This document shows positions 1 through 7,866 of a stretch of 64,000 nt of DNA, piece after piece. The translations under genes and the position numbers were made by a program. This DNA comes from RDXT01 sp033765305 (GTDB lineage: Bacteria > Bacteroidota > Bacteroidia > J057), in contig JANRID010000010.1 in assembly GCA_033765305.1 (NCBI GenBank), forward strand, positions 186,001-250,000, given 5' to 3'. How positions within the stretch are numbered: the first letter of the stretch is position 1; each line of letters begins with the position of its first letter. Below the pieces are notes generated by a model that saw only the letters and a program-made list of their open reading frames with translations, did not search any database and was not told the origin of the DNA.

Positions 1-439
1 GATCCTGGTAGAAGCGCCGGTCCAGGTCGATGACCTGGTACCGCAGCATCAGCACATCGAGACGGGTAAAGGCGCCCAACGGCGCAGGCGTGCTGCGGCG
101 GGACGAGCGGTACAGGCTGCAGCCGGGCCCCAGGGCCCAGCCCTGCAGGCGGGCATTGCCCTGGATGGTGCGGTAGCTGTAGCGAAGGGGCGCGCTGTAC
201 CGGTGGAGGTGCAGGTTGGCGGAGAGGTCAGGGCCGAGCACATATTCGGCGGCAAGGCCGCCGCGCCAGTACACGGGCAGCCCTTCGCGCTGCACCAGCG
301 CATCGAGCACGCCGGGCGATACCGTCAGTTCGGCAGCAAGGGGCATGCGCTGCCCCAGATAGCCGGCCGGCTGGGCTTGCAGCGCACAAGCCAGCATCCA
401 GGGCCAGAGCCCGCAGCCTGCGGCAACGCCTGCCTGCAT
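1..439 (-). CDS. outer membrane beta-barrel-like protein, C-terminal part beyond the window
   Basis: An uninterrupted minus-strand frame of 146 codons starts at an ATG at 437-439 and runs off the left edge. The N-terminus has a hydrophobic stretch ending in a signal-peptidase-like ALQAQ, then a GYLGQR motif. Exported Bacteroidota beta-barrel proteins often start their mature part with a similar GYLGKR-type motif. Later segments alternate polar and hydrophobic residues as barrel strands do. It starts 13 bp after the stop of the small exported protein upstream, so the two are probably co-transcribed. No conserved domain can be named from this fragment. An outer-membrane location is inferred from the signal peptide and strand pattern only. 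Confidence 0.55.
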   Translation of the reverse strand, partial: MQAGVAAGCGLWPWMLACALQAQPAGYLGQRMPLAAELTVSPGVLDALVQREGLPVYWRGGLAAEYVLGPDLSANLHLHRYSAPLRYSYRTIQGNARLQGWALGPGCSLYRSSRRSTPAPLGAFTRLDVLMLRYQVIDLDRRFYQD

Positions 440-452
440 ATGGCGGCACCGG

Positions 453-713
453 TTATTTGCCGCCTCTGAAGCCGCCGCCGCTGCCTAGTCCGCCGTCCTG
501 CACCATCCGGGGCAGGTAATAGCTGCGGAAGGTGGTCCGCAGGCATTCGCCGTTGCGGTCCCGGTAGCCCTCCGGACAGTTCCGGCGCAGTTCGGCCATC
601 GTCTGGCTGTCGGTGAGGTCGCTGGCGCCCCATCCGCGGGTCGAAGCGGTGTATGCGGCCAGGCTGATGCCGCCGCAGAGCAGGATGGTGAGCAGTTTTC
701 CGCGGTTGTTCAT
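453..713 (-). CDS. small exported or membrane-anchored protein of unknown function
   Basis: An 86-residue protein. Residues 5-24 form one hydrophobic segment after a positive start (MNNRGK), so it is a signal peptide or membrane anchor. The remainder is polar and holds two cysteines (NCPEGY and GECLRT) that could form one disulfide outside the cytoplasm. The C-terminus is glycine-rich. It lies 11 bp downstream of a DUF4178 gene and 13 bp upstream of the barrel-like gene at the edge, all on the same strand, which supports it being real despite its size. I do not recognise a family. Confidence 0.6.
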   Translation of the reverse strand: MNNRGKLLTILLCGGISLAAYTASTRGWGASDLTDSQTMAELRRNCPEGYRDRNGECLRTTFRSYYLPRMVQDGGLGSGGGFRGGK

Positions 714-724
714 GTGGCTGGGGG

Positions 725-2005
725 TTAAAATAATTGGCTGCGTTTAACATGAGCGTACACGCCGGCGGCGGCAAAGAGCAGCCCGGCTATCAGGTACCAG
801 CGGGTGAGCATGATGCCGTTGCGGAGCGACACCTCGATCTGCGACGCGTTGGCGCTTTCCCAGTACAGGCGGATGGCATATTCGCCGGGCTGCCGGAGCC
901 GGAAGGTGATGGAGGCCTGGTCATCTGTTTCGGTCCAGCTTCCTTCGTCGTCCACGCCGGAGTAGTAGGAAAAATTCCCTTGCAGGACGTTGACCGGCTC
1001 GCCGCTTTCGTTGAGGATGTAGGCCAGCACCGGAAATTCCGAGTTGTTGGCCAGGCCCGCTGCGCGCATATTCAGCCGGTAGAGCCCAGGCGCTTCCGCC
1101 TTGAAGGGCCCGTAGCTCCGGTTCATCGATTCCGGACGCACTTCCAGGGTTTCCTTCCATAGAGACTTGCCATCCGAAAACATCGCCATCAGCAGCAGCA
1201 CGCCCATCGCCAGGGCGCTGACCCAGGCCGCCTGGCCGATAAAGCCCCAGCGGTGGTAGGATTCCTTGATCTCCTGCACACTGGCTTGAGTATCAAAGGC
1301 TTCGAGAATCTGCTGGCGCGAAAGCGGGCGCTCGCGGAAAAATTCCACCTCGGTCAGCTCCCCCGTCTCCGGGTGCAGGCGCGATTCGGCGATATAGTCG
1401 ATGCCGCCGTGCTTGTAGGAGGCAAACTGGATCTGGTCGCCGGTCTGGATGCGGTAATTGGATTCCCCTTCGAAAAAGAGGGCCTGCGCATCGCCGTACT
1501 CCCGCACAATGCTCCGGCCGTGGCTGCGGAAGAACCCCATCCGCCGGTGGTCATCGAGCAGCATCGGGGTTTCAGGCACGATTTCTTCCGACAGCGCATA
1601 CCCTTCGTCGTCCTCTACCAGATACAGGTAGGTCCGGCGCTGGTCCATGAGCAGCCATTCGTCGTAGATCCAGACCTCGGAGGAATAGCCGGAGCCGTCC
1701 TCGTCGGTGTAGTATTCCTGGTAATCCATCCGCCAGCGCGTGCGGGCGAGCACCTGATAGAGCCGCCCGTCGAACTCGCCTGTCATGCCGAGGCGGATGA
1801 AGGACTTCGGCTGATGCCGGCCCGGGTCGCCGAGCGACTTGAGGATCTGATGGGTCTCCGAGCGGGCGTCGAGCACGGATCCGCAGTATTGGCAGGCGAT
1901 CTCCTGCGCGCGCGGGTGCACGATGCTGAGGGCGTTGCCGCAGCTGGGGCAGCTGAACTGCTGCAGCGGATGCAGTTGCTCCTGGGTCCGGATGGCGCTT
2001 TCCAT
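725..2005 (-). CDS. DUF4178 protein with N-terminal zinc ribbon and membrane-anchored C-terminal domain
   Basis: A 426-residue protein. Residues about 17-42 hold two CxxC pairs (CPSCG and CQYCG), a rubredoxin-like zinc ribbon. The following 200 residues contain the DUF4178 pattern: a small beta-barrel-like domain rich in Trp, Tyr and acidic residues, with DEWLL in the middle. One membrane segment lies near residues 255-275 and another near 402-420, so the roughly 125 residues between them are probably outside the cytoplasm. The next gene upstream (2015-2650) is also DUF4178, only 9 bp away. In other bacteria DUF4178 genes are often found with DUF350 and spermidine synthase-like genes; those would lie beyond the left edge if present. 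Molecular function is unknown. Confidence 0.75.
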   Translation of the reverse strand: MESAIRTQEQLHPLQQFSCPSCGNALSIVHPRAQEIACQYCGSVLDARSETHQILKSLGDPGRHQPKSFIRLGMTGEFDGRLYQVLARTRWRMDYQEYYTDEDGSGYSSEVWIYDEWLLMDQRRTYLYLVEDDEGYALSEEIVPETPMLLDDHRRMGFFRSHGRSIVREYGDAQALFFEGESNYRIQTGDQIQFASYKHGGIDYIAESRLHPETGELTEVEFFRERPLSRQQILEAFDTQASVQEIKESYHRWGFIGQAAWVSALAMGVLLLMAMFSDGKSLWKETLEVRPESMNRSYGPFKAEAPGLYRLNMRAAGLANNSEFPVLAYILNESGEPVNVLQGNFSYYSGVDDEGSWTETDDQASITFRLRQPGEYAIRLYWESANASQIEVSLRNGIMLTRWYLIAGLLFAAAGVYAHVKRSQLF

Positions 2006-2014
2006 GGGCGGGGG

Positions 2015-2650
2015 TTACGATGCGGCGGTTGCGGGGCGTTCAAATGCGTCAAATGGGACCGGGACCCCGGCAAAGAGGAGCGATTCGCTGGGCAGCACCT
2101 CGATGCTTGCCAGCTGCCCGGCATCGATCGCATCGATGAAATCGGCCTGCTCCCCGGGTACAATGCGGAAGGGCAGCTCGCCTTCGCCGCCCTGGATCTG
2201 TGCCGTATTTTTTTCCGTCACAAAGACTTCCTGCTGCAGATTGCCGCCCAGATCGGACCATGTGCCCACGCGGACCGAGCCGAAGGGGACCGGGCGGTCC
2301 AGCCGCCGGATCAGCCTGAACAGCACAAAGGCGCCGTCGTCCTCCTGAATCCAGGCTTCTTCATCTGAATCGAGGTAGCGCAGGTACCATTCGTCCCAGA
2401 ACCCGTCTTCATACCCAAAACGGATGCGGCCCATGATGCGTCCGGTCCGCCCGCCGATGCGGACTTCCATCCCGGCCGAAAATGCGGAGCCGTAGTCGAT
2501 GAGCAATTGCCTGGGCCCCGCCGCAGACAGGCCGCCCGGCAGGATATGGCTGGTCTGGTGGCAATACCCGCAGACCAGGGAGCGGGAGCCCGGCAGGCTT
2601 TGGACTACCGGCGCGCCGCAGGAGGGACATTCGAAGGTTCTGCTAAACAT
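2015..2650 (-). CDS. DUF4178 zinc-ribbon protein, soluble
   Basis: A 211-residue protein that begins with a zinc ribbon (CPSCG near residue 8, CGYCH near residue 27), followed by a DUF4178-like domain with the FWDEWYLRYLD signature and the GRIRFGYEDG strand before it. Unlike its 426-residue neighbour it has no membrane segment and is probably cytoplasmic. The two genes are 9 bp apart and likely arose by duplication followed by domain gain in the longer one. The start is the ATG at 2650, seven residues before the first zinc-ligand pair. Function is unknown. The pairing of a soluble and an anchored DUF4178 protein suggests they work together. Confidence 0.72.
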   Translation of the reverse strand: MFSRTFECPSCGAPVVQSLPGSRSLVCGYCHQTSHILPGGLSAAGPRQLLIDYGSAFSAGMEVRIGGRTGRIMGRIRFGYEDGFWDEWYLRYLDSDEEAWIQEDDGAFVLFRLIRRLDRPVPFGSVRVGTWSDLGGNLQQEVFVTEKNTAQIQGGEGELPFRIVPGEQADFIDAIDAGQLASIEVLPSESLLFAGVPVPFDAFERPATAAS

Positions 2651-2706
2651 AGCCTGTCAAGTGTGCTGAAGTTACGGCCTTCCGGCTGGGATTTCCAAAT
2701 GGTCGT

Positions 2707-3201
2707 TCAATTGCGTGCGTCGGCGCGCATCAGCAGCACCACGGCATGGGCGATCATGCTTTCCTCGCGGCCCACCGCGTCGGTGCGTTCGTGGGTGGTG
2801 GCCTTGATGGAGATCAGATCCGCAGGGCTGTCCAGCAGGCCGGCGATGACCGCCTGCATGGCCGGGATATGCGGATTGAGCTTGGGCCGCTCGGCGATGA
2901 GGGTGCTGTCGAGGTTGGCGAGGGCATAGCCGCGCTGGAGGGCCATGAGGTAGGCCTCCCGGAGGAATACCCGGCTGTCGGCGCCCTGGTAGCGGGGGTC
3001 GGTATCGGGAAAATGGAAGCCGATGTCGCGGAGGTTCAGCGCGCCGAGGATGGCATCCGTAATGGCGTGCAGGAGCAGATCGGCGTCCGAATGGCCCAGC
3101 AGGCCGGTTTCATGCGGAATTTCGATGCCGCCGAGGATGAGCTTACGGCCGGGAACCAGCCGGTGGGTGTCGTAGCCGTAGCCGATGCGGAAGGGAAGCA
3201 T
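2707..3201 (-). CDS. ispF: 2-C-methyl-D-erythritol 2,4-cyclodiphosphate synthase
   Basis: IspF makes 2-C-methyl-D-erythritol 2,4-cyclodiphosphate in the non-mevalonate isoprenoid pathway, in the cytoplasm as a homotrimer. The 164 residues match the family length of about 160. The zinc-binding GYDTHRL motif is at residues 9-15 (Asp11, His13), GHSDADLLLHA follows near residue 36, and the late TTHERTDAVGREESMIAHA block carries the conserved TxE(R/G)xGxxGR-type signature. The start ATG at 3201 gives the usual short lead before the first strand. It is 49 bp downstream of the HAD phosphatase gene and likely part of the same minus-strand transcript. Confidence 0.96.
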   Translation of the reverse strand: MLPFRIGYGYDTHRLVPGRKLILGGIEIPHETGLLGHSDADLLLHAITDAILGALNLRDIGFHFPDTDPRYQGADSRVFLREAYLMALQRGYALANLDSTLIAERPKLNPHIPAMQAVIAGLLDSPADLISIKATTHERTDAVGREESMIAHAVVLLMRADARN

Positions 3202-3250
3202 GTCAGAGGGGGTTAGAGGCCTGTGAAATTCGCATACGGAAGCGGAGAAA

Positions 3251-3883
3251 TCAAGCCGGATTTGCGGGGGATTGGAAAGGCCGCCAGTGCGCCTCGTCGG
3301 CGGCGGCCAGCAGTTCGCGGTCGCCGCCGGAGTCGCCGTAGGCCGTCAGCCGGGCCACAGGCCTGCCGGCCAGCCATTCGCCGAGGCGGCGCACTTTTTC
3401 GGGGCCGTAGCAGTTGGGGCCGGCCAGGCCGGCGAAGCGGTCGTCGCTGAAGGCAGCCTGCGAGGCCAGCAGGGGAATGCCCGCCTCCGCCGCCCAGGGG
3501 CCGAGCCAGAGGTCAAGGGAGGCGGTGACGATGACCGCCTCGTCGCCGTCGGCGCGGTGCGCCTGGAGGCGCGCCCATCCGGCGGGCCGGAGCAGAGCGG
3601 GCATCCGCTCCTGGGCAAAGCGCAGGGCCAGGCGCTCCAACTGCGGGCGGCGCATGCCGCCCAGGACTGCGCGCAGCAGGGCCTCCTTGGCCTGCCGCCG
3701 CTGCACCAGCCCCAGCTTCAGCCCCAGCAGGGCCGGCAAGGCCGGCAGCAGCCGCGGGATCAGCCCCCAGCCGCGCGCCAGCCGCAGAAAGGCCCACATG
3801 GTGTCCTGGCGGGTCAGGGTGCCGTCCAGGTCGAAGGCCGCCACGCGGATGCCCTGCGGATCAGGCGCTTTGGTCCATGACAT
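3251..3883 (-). CDS. HAD-IB family phosphatase, phosphoserine phosphatase-like
   Basis: A 210-residue HAD-superfamily hydrolase. Motif I, FDLDGTLTRQDT, has the nucleophile Asp18 and general acid Asp20. Motif II is the serine in IVTASLDLW. Motif III and IV are AYGDSGGDRELL near the C-terminus. The helical cap between motifs I and II is that of subfamily IB, which includes phosphoserine phosphatases and phospholipid-type phosphatases. The natural substrate cannot be read from sequence. The start overlaps the end of the upstream pfkB kinase by 23 bp, suggesting translational coupling. Confidence 0.85.
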   Translation of the reverse strand: MSWTKAPDPQGIRVAAFDLDGTLTRQDTMWAFLRLARGWGLIPRLLPALPALLGLKLGLVQRRQAKEALLRAVLGGMRRPQLERLALRFAQERMPALLRPAGWARLQAHRADGDEAVIVTASLDLWLGPWAAEAGIPLLASQAAFSDDRFAGLAGPNCYGPEKVRRLGEWLAGRPVARLTAYGDSGGDRELLAAADEAHWRPFQSPANPA

Positions 3884-4814
3884 CGCGCAGGTGCTCGGAA
3901 AGCAGGTCGAAATTGGCCAGCTGCACGAACTGCTGGGCCCGGTTCTGGATCACCGCCTGCGAAAGGTCCATCAGGCGCTCGGGGCCGAATTTTTCCACAC
4001 AGAGCGAGGCCATCGCGCTGCCGAAAATGACCGCCCGGCGCATGCCGGCGAAGCTCAGGTCGCCGCTGCGCGCCAGGTGGCCGATGAAGCCGCCCGCAAA
4101 CGTATCGCCAGCGCCCGTCGGGTCGAACACTTCGTCCAGCGGCAGCCCCGGCGCGGAAAACATCCGGTCGTGGTCGAAGAGCAGCGCGCCGTGCTCGCCT
4201 TTCTTGATGACCAGCGTCGCCGGCCCCATCGTCAGGATGCTGCGCGCGGCCTTGAGCAGCGAATATTCCCCCGAAAGCTGGCGGGCTTCCTCATCGTTGA
4301 TGACCAGCACATCCACCAGCCGGAGGGTCTCCATCAGGGCTTCGCGGGCCGTGTCCATCCAGAAATTCATGGTGTCCATGACGATCAGGCGGGGGCGGCG
4401 GGTCAATTGCCCGATGACGCTGCGCTGAATGTCGGGCGTCAGGTTGCCCAGCATGAGGTATTCCGCATCCTGATAGGCCTGCGGCACCACCGGCTGGAAG
4501 CTCCCCAGCACATTGAGGTCGGTGCGCAGGGTGTCGCGGGTATTCATGTCCGAGCGGTAGCGGCCCGCCCAGAAGAAGGACTTTTCATCTTTCCGCTGCT
4601 CGACGCCGCGCAGGTCCACGCCGTGCCGTTCGAGCATCTGCAGATCCTTGGGCTCGAAATCGTAGCCCACCACCGAAATCACCCGGACCGGCTGGGTAAA
4701 GTAGGAGGCTGAAAGGGAAATGTACATGGCGGCGCCGCCCAGGATGCGGTCTGTGCGCCCGAAAGGGGTCTCAATTGCGTCGTAGGCCATCGAGCCGACT
4801 ACCAGGAGGCTCAT
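3861..4814 (-). CDS. PfkB-family carbohydrate or nucleoside kinase
   Basis: A 317-residue ribokinase-fold kinase. The N-terminus has the substrate-binding GGAAMYISLSAS loop (residues about 28-40). The C-terminal family signature DPTGAGDTFAGGFIGHLA carries the catalytic aspartate in GAGD. The open frame extends far upstream, but the start at 4814 is supported by a perfect -7 promoter element just outside it and by the conserved first strand LLVVGSMAYD. Sugar, nucleoside or adenosine-kinase-like specificity is not resolved. It heads the minus-strand group with the HAD phosphatase and ispF, and is divergent from the glycosyltransferase at 4953. Confidence 0.9.
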   Translation of the reverse strand: MSLLVVGSMAYDAIETPFGRTDRILGGAAMYISLSASYFTQPVRVISVVGYDFEPKDLQMLERHGVDLRGVEQRKDEKSFFWAGRYRSDMNTRDTLRTDLNVLGSFQPVVPQAYQDAEYLMLGNLTPDIQRSVIGQLTRRPRLIVMDTMNFWMDTAREALMETLRLVDVLVINDEEARQLSGEYSLLKAARSILTMGPATLVIKKGEHGALLFDHDRMFSAPGLPLDEVFDPTGAGDTFAGGFIGHLARSGDLSFAGMRRAVIFGSAMASLCVEKFGPERLMDLSQAVIQNRAQQFVQLANFDLLSEHLRDVMDQSA

Positions 4815-4834
4815 AGAGATTGGATTAGGTGGGG

Positions 4835-4842
4835 CAAAGATA
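4835..4842 (-). promoter_or_regulatory. -7 promoter element for the pfkB kinase gene
   Basis: The minus strand reads TATCTTTG, a perfect match to the Bacteroidota -7 consensus TAnnTTTG, 20 bp before the ATG at 4814. A TTG on the minus strand at 4866-4868 sits 23 bp upstream and could be the -33 element. Confidence 0.7.
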
Positions 4843-4937
4843 GGGGATTCGCAACAGAAAACCGGCAACGGCGCATAAAGCCCGGCGGCGGCCCGCAAGA
4901 CGCGGATCTCCGCTGCCGCAGGTGACGCGGAATCCGC

Positions 4938-4945
4938 TATCTTTG
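4938..4945 (+). promoter_or_regulatory. -7 promoter element for the glycosyltransferase gene
   Basis: TATCTTTG, a perfect -7 consensus, ends only 7 bp before the ATG at 4953. The transcript would therefore be leaderless or nearly so. No TTG is visible at the usual -33 spacing. The same octamer serves the divergent gene, about 100 bp away. Confidence 0.6.
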
Positions 4946-4952
4946 CTGCCCG

Positions 4953-6680
4953 ATGCGCCTGACTCCCCTCCAAGACCGGCTGGCCCTGGCGGCCCTGACC
5001 CTGACGGCATGCTGCATGGGGCTGGGGCTGGCGCCCCTCTTCGACTGGGACGAGATCAACTTCGCCGAATCGGCCCGCGAGATGCTCGTCAGCGGCGACT
5101 GGTTCCGGGTGCAGATCAACTACCAGCCCTTCTGGGAAAAGCCGCCCCTGTTTTTCTGGCTGCAGGCGCTGTGCATGCGCCTCTTCGGGACCGGGGAGTT
5201 CGCTGCGCGGCTGCCCGATGCCCTGGCGGGCGCCGTCACGATTCAAGTGCTCTACGTGCAGGGGCTCCGCTGGCGCGGGCAGGCCTTCGCCCGGCTGCTG
5301 AGCCTGCTGATGCTGGCCAGCCCGCTGCCCGGCGTGTATTTCAAGAGCGGCATCATCGATCCGGTGTTCAACCTCTTCATCCTGCTGGCCCTGCTGGAGC
5401 TGCTGCGCTTCGAGCAGCTGCCCGCAGCTGCCCGGCGCAGCCTGCGCGACGCGCCGGCCTGGACGGCCGGCTTCTGGATCGGCCTGGCGACCCTGACCAA
5501 GGGGCCTGCGGCGCTGCTGGTGACGCTGCTCATCTACGGGCTCTACCGGAGCCTGTACTGCGGCTTCCGCCTGCCCTGGCGGCAGGCGTTCCTCTTCCTG
5601 CTGGCCTGGGGCGTGCCAGTAGCAGGCTGGTACGGGCTCGAAACGCTCGTGCACGGCCCGTGGTTCCTCCGCGAATTTTTCCGCTACCAGGCCGAACTCT
5701 TCACGCAGGGCGTGGCAGGCCACGAGCAGCCGTTTTACTACCATATCCTGGTCTTCCTGCCTGGCTGCTTCCCCATGGCGGCCTTTGCTTTTCAGGGCAT
5801 GCGCCGTGCGGAGGAAGAGGCGCCGGAGGACCGGCAGCTCCGGCGCTTCGCACTGCTCTGGTTCTGGACGGTGATGGTGCTCTTTTCCCTCGCGACGACC
5901 AAAATCATCCACTATGCCTCGCTCGTGTACGTGCCGGCTGCGGTGCTGGGGGCGCTGTACCTGGACCGCATGCGGCAGGTGCCGGGCCGCTGGGGCCGGG
6001 AGGTCTGGCCGCTGCTGATCCTGGGGCTGACGGTCTGGGCAGGCGGGGCCCTGGCGGTGTATCCGCTCTGGCTGCTCCGCGATGCCTGGGTACAGCTCAT
6101 TCCCGATCCGCTGGCGGTGGCTACCGTGCTCGCGCCGGTGCGCTGGACCGCCTGGGCCCTGCTGCCGGGGCTCGCATTGCTGGCTGCCAGCGTGCTGGCC
6201 CTCCGCTGGCTGCGCCGGCGGCAGGTGCTGCGCTTCGTGCTGGCGCAGGCCGCCGGCACCCTGCTCTTCCTCAACCTGGCCTACGCCCTGCTGCTGCCGA
6301 ATGCAGCCCGCCATGCCCAGGGCGCTCCGCTCGATTTCTTCTCCGGCCTGGCCGGCAAGCCGGTGTATGTCGCTACCGCCGGCTATAAAAGCTATCTTCC
6401 CTATTTCTATGCGCAGATCACCCCCGGCGACCCGCGGGCCGGCGACCTGAACTGGCTCGCCGAAGGCGAAACGGACCGCGACGTGTACCTCGCCACCCGG
6501 AGCACCAAGGTCAATGCGGCGTTTCTGGAACGCTTCCGCCAGTTCGAGCGGCTGTACGAAGCCGATGGCTTCGTGTTTTTCCGCCGCAGGCGGCCAGGCG
6601 CTCCGGATCCGGAGGGGCTTGCGCAGGCCGCTGCGCCGTACCGGCAGCAGCCGGTGCCCCGATTTGTGCAGGCTGAATAA
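4953..6680 (+). CDS. integral membrane glycosyltransferase, ArnT/PMT (GT39/GT83) type
   Basis: A 575-residue polytopic membrane protein with about 11-12 hydrophobic segments. The first extracytoplasmic loop has the family motif FDWDEINFAESAREM (residues 30-45), containing the catalytic acidic residues of the protein mannosyltransferase/ArnT clan; the PFWEKPPLFFWLQA motif after it is also typical. These enzymes move a sugar from a polyprenyl-phosphate donor to lipid A, protein or another acceptor on the outer face of the inner membrane. The donor and acceptor here are unknown. The C-terminal soluble part is short. The gene stands alone behind its own promoter. Confidence 0.88.
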   Translation: MRLTPLQDRLALAALTLTACCMGLGLAPLFDWDEINFAESAREMLVSGDWFRVQINYQPFWEKPPLFFWLQALCMRLFGTGEFAARLPDALAGAVTIQVLYVQGLRWRGQAFARLLSLLMLASPLPGVYFKSGIIDPVFNLFILLALLELLRFEQLPAAARRSLRDAPAWTAGFWIGLATLTKGPAALLVTLLIYGLYRSLYCGFRLPWRQAFLFLLAWGVPVAGWYGLETLVHGPWFLREFFRYQAELFTQGVAGHEQPFYYHILVFLPGCFPMAAFAFQGMRRAEEEAPEDRQLRRFALLWFWTVMVLFSLATTKIIHYASLVYVPAAVLGALYLDRMRQVPGRWGREVWPLLILGLTVWAGGALAVYPLWLLRDAWVQLIPDPLAVATVLAPVRWTAWALLPGLALLAASVLALRWLRRRQVLRFVLAQAAGTLLFLNLAYALLLPNAARHAQGAPLDFFSGLAGKPVYVATAGYKSYLPYFYAQITPGDPRAGDLNWLAEGETDRDVYLATRSTKVNAAFLERFRQFERLYEADGFVFFRRRRPGAPDPEGLAQAAAPYRQQPVPRFVQAE

Positions 6681-6738
6681 TTTTTCTAAACTTCGCTCTT
6701 TGCCCGACGTTTGTACCTGAGAACCCGTTTGCCATCAA

Positions 6739-7866
6739 ATGAACTCCCCTGAGTCCCATACCGACCATCCGCAGCAGGAACTGATCAGCGATCTGAAACC
6801 GGGCCGGGTGATCTGGCCCATCCTGATCGGCGTAGCCGTGCTCGCCTACGCGCTCTGGCAGGTGGTGCGTGAAAATTTCAATCCGATCACGGACATTACC
6901 TGGACGACCCAGGTATTTTTATGGATCGGGCTGGGCTTTTTCTGCATGATGCTGCGCGACATCGGCTACATCTGGCGGATGCGGCTGCTGACCGATAAAA
7001 AGCTGGGCTGGCGGGCCGCCTTCGAGGTGACGATGCTGTGGGAGTTTTCCTCCGCCATCACGCCCTCGGTAGTGGGCGGCTCGGTGGTGGCGATTTTCAT
7101 GCTCGCACGCGAGCGCATCACCTACGGGCGATCGCTGGCGATCGTCTTTCTGACGATCTTTCTGGACGAGCTGTTTTATATCCTGATCCTGCCGGCGGTG
7201 CTGCTGGTGATCGGCGCCGGAGACCTGTTCAGCACCCTCAACGGCGTAGCGGGTGCAAGCTTCTTCGAGTCTGGCCTCATCGCCAGCTTCTGGATCGCCT
7301 ACGGCATCCTGGTCGGCTATACGGTTTTTCTGGGCTTTGCGCTGTTTATCTGGCCGCAGGGTGCTGCGCGGCTTATCCGGGCCATTGTGAAGACCCGGCT
7401 GTTCCGGCGCTGGCAGCAGGCCGGTTTTACGATGGCCGAAGAGCTGCTGATCGCCTCGCGCGAGCTGCGCAGCCGGGATTTCATGTTCTGGCTCAAGGCC
7501 GGCCTCGCTACCCTCTTCGCCTGGATGGGCCGCTATCTGGTGCTCAATTGCGTGCTGGCGGCGTTTACGATGCTGACGGCCTATGAGCATGTGGTCGCCT
7601 TCGGGCGGCAGGCGCTGCTCTTTGTGGTGATGCTCATCTCGCCCAGCCCCGGCAGCTCCGGCGTAGCCGAGGTGGGCTTCTCGGAGCTGTTCAAGGAGTT
7701 TTCGCCGGTCATCCCCATCTATCTGCTGGCCGTGATCTGGCGGCTGATCAGCTATTACCCCTACCTCTTCGTAGGCGCCTTCATCCTGCCCCGCTGGCTG
7801 CAGCGGGTCTCCCGCAAAAAGCCGCATCCTGTGCCTCATCCGGACCCTTCACATCCGCAGCCGTGA
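6739..7866 (+). CDS. flippase-like membrane protein (LPG synthase TM-domain / UPF0104 family)
   Basis: A 375-residue protein with about eight membrane segments that resembles the transmembrane domain of lysylphosphatidylglycerol synthases (UPF0104, YbhN-like). The LWEFSSAITPSVVGGSVVAIFML and SPSPGSSGVAEVGF regions are characteristic of the family. It lacks the aminoacyl-transferase domain of true MprF, so a transport or flippase role for a lipid is more likely than lipid synthesis. The C-terminus is proline- and histidine-rich. Its stop codon overlaps the GTG start of the carboxylase gene by 4 bp, so the two are coupled in translation. Confidence 0.85.
   Translation: MNSPESHTDHPQQELISDLKPGRVIWPILIGVAVLAYALWQVVRENFNPITDITWTTQVFLWIGLGFFCMMLRDIGYIWRMRLLTDKKLGWRAAFEVTMLWEFSSAITPSVVGGSVVAIFMLARERITYGRSLAIVFLTIFLDELFYILILPAVLLVIGAGDLFSTLNGVAGASFFESGLIASFWIAYGILVGYTVFLGFALFIWPQGAARLIRAIVKTRLFRRWQQAGFTMAEELLIASRELRSRDFMFWLKAGLATLFAWMGRYLVLNCVLAAFTMLTAYEHVVAFGRQALLFVVMLISPSPGSSGVAEVGFSELFKEFSPVIPIYLLAVIWRLISYYPYLFVGAFILPRWLQRVSRKKPHPVPHPDPSHPQP

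Noticed and set aside
4815..6314. A 500-residue N-terminal extension of the pfkB kinase frame
   Set aside because: It lies antisense to the glycosyltransferase gene, is Gln/His/Arg-rich, and would skip the perfect promoter just before the normal kinase start.
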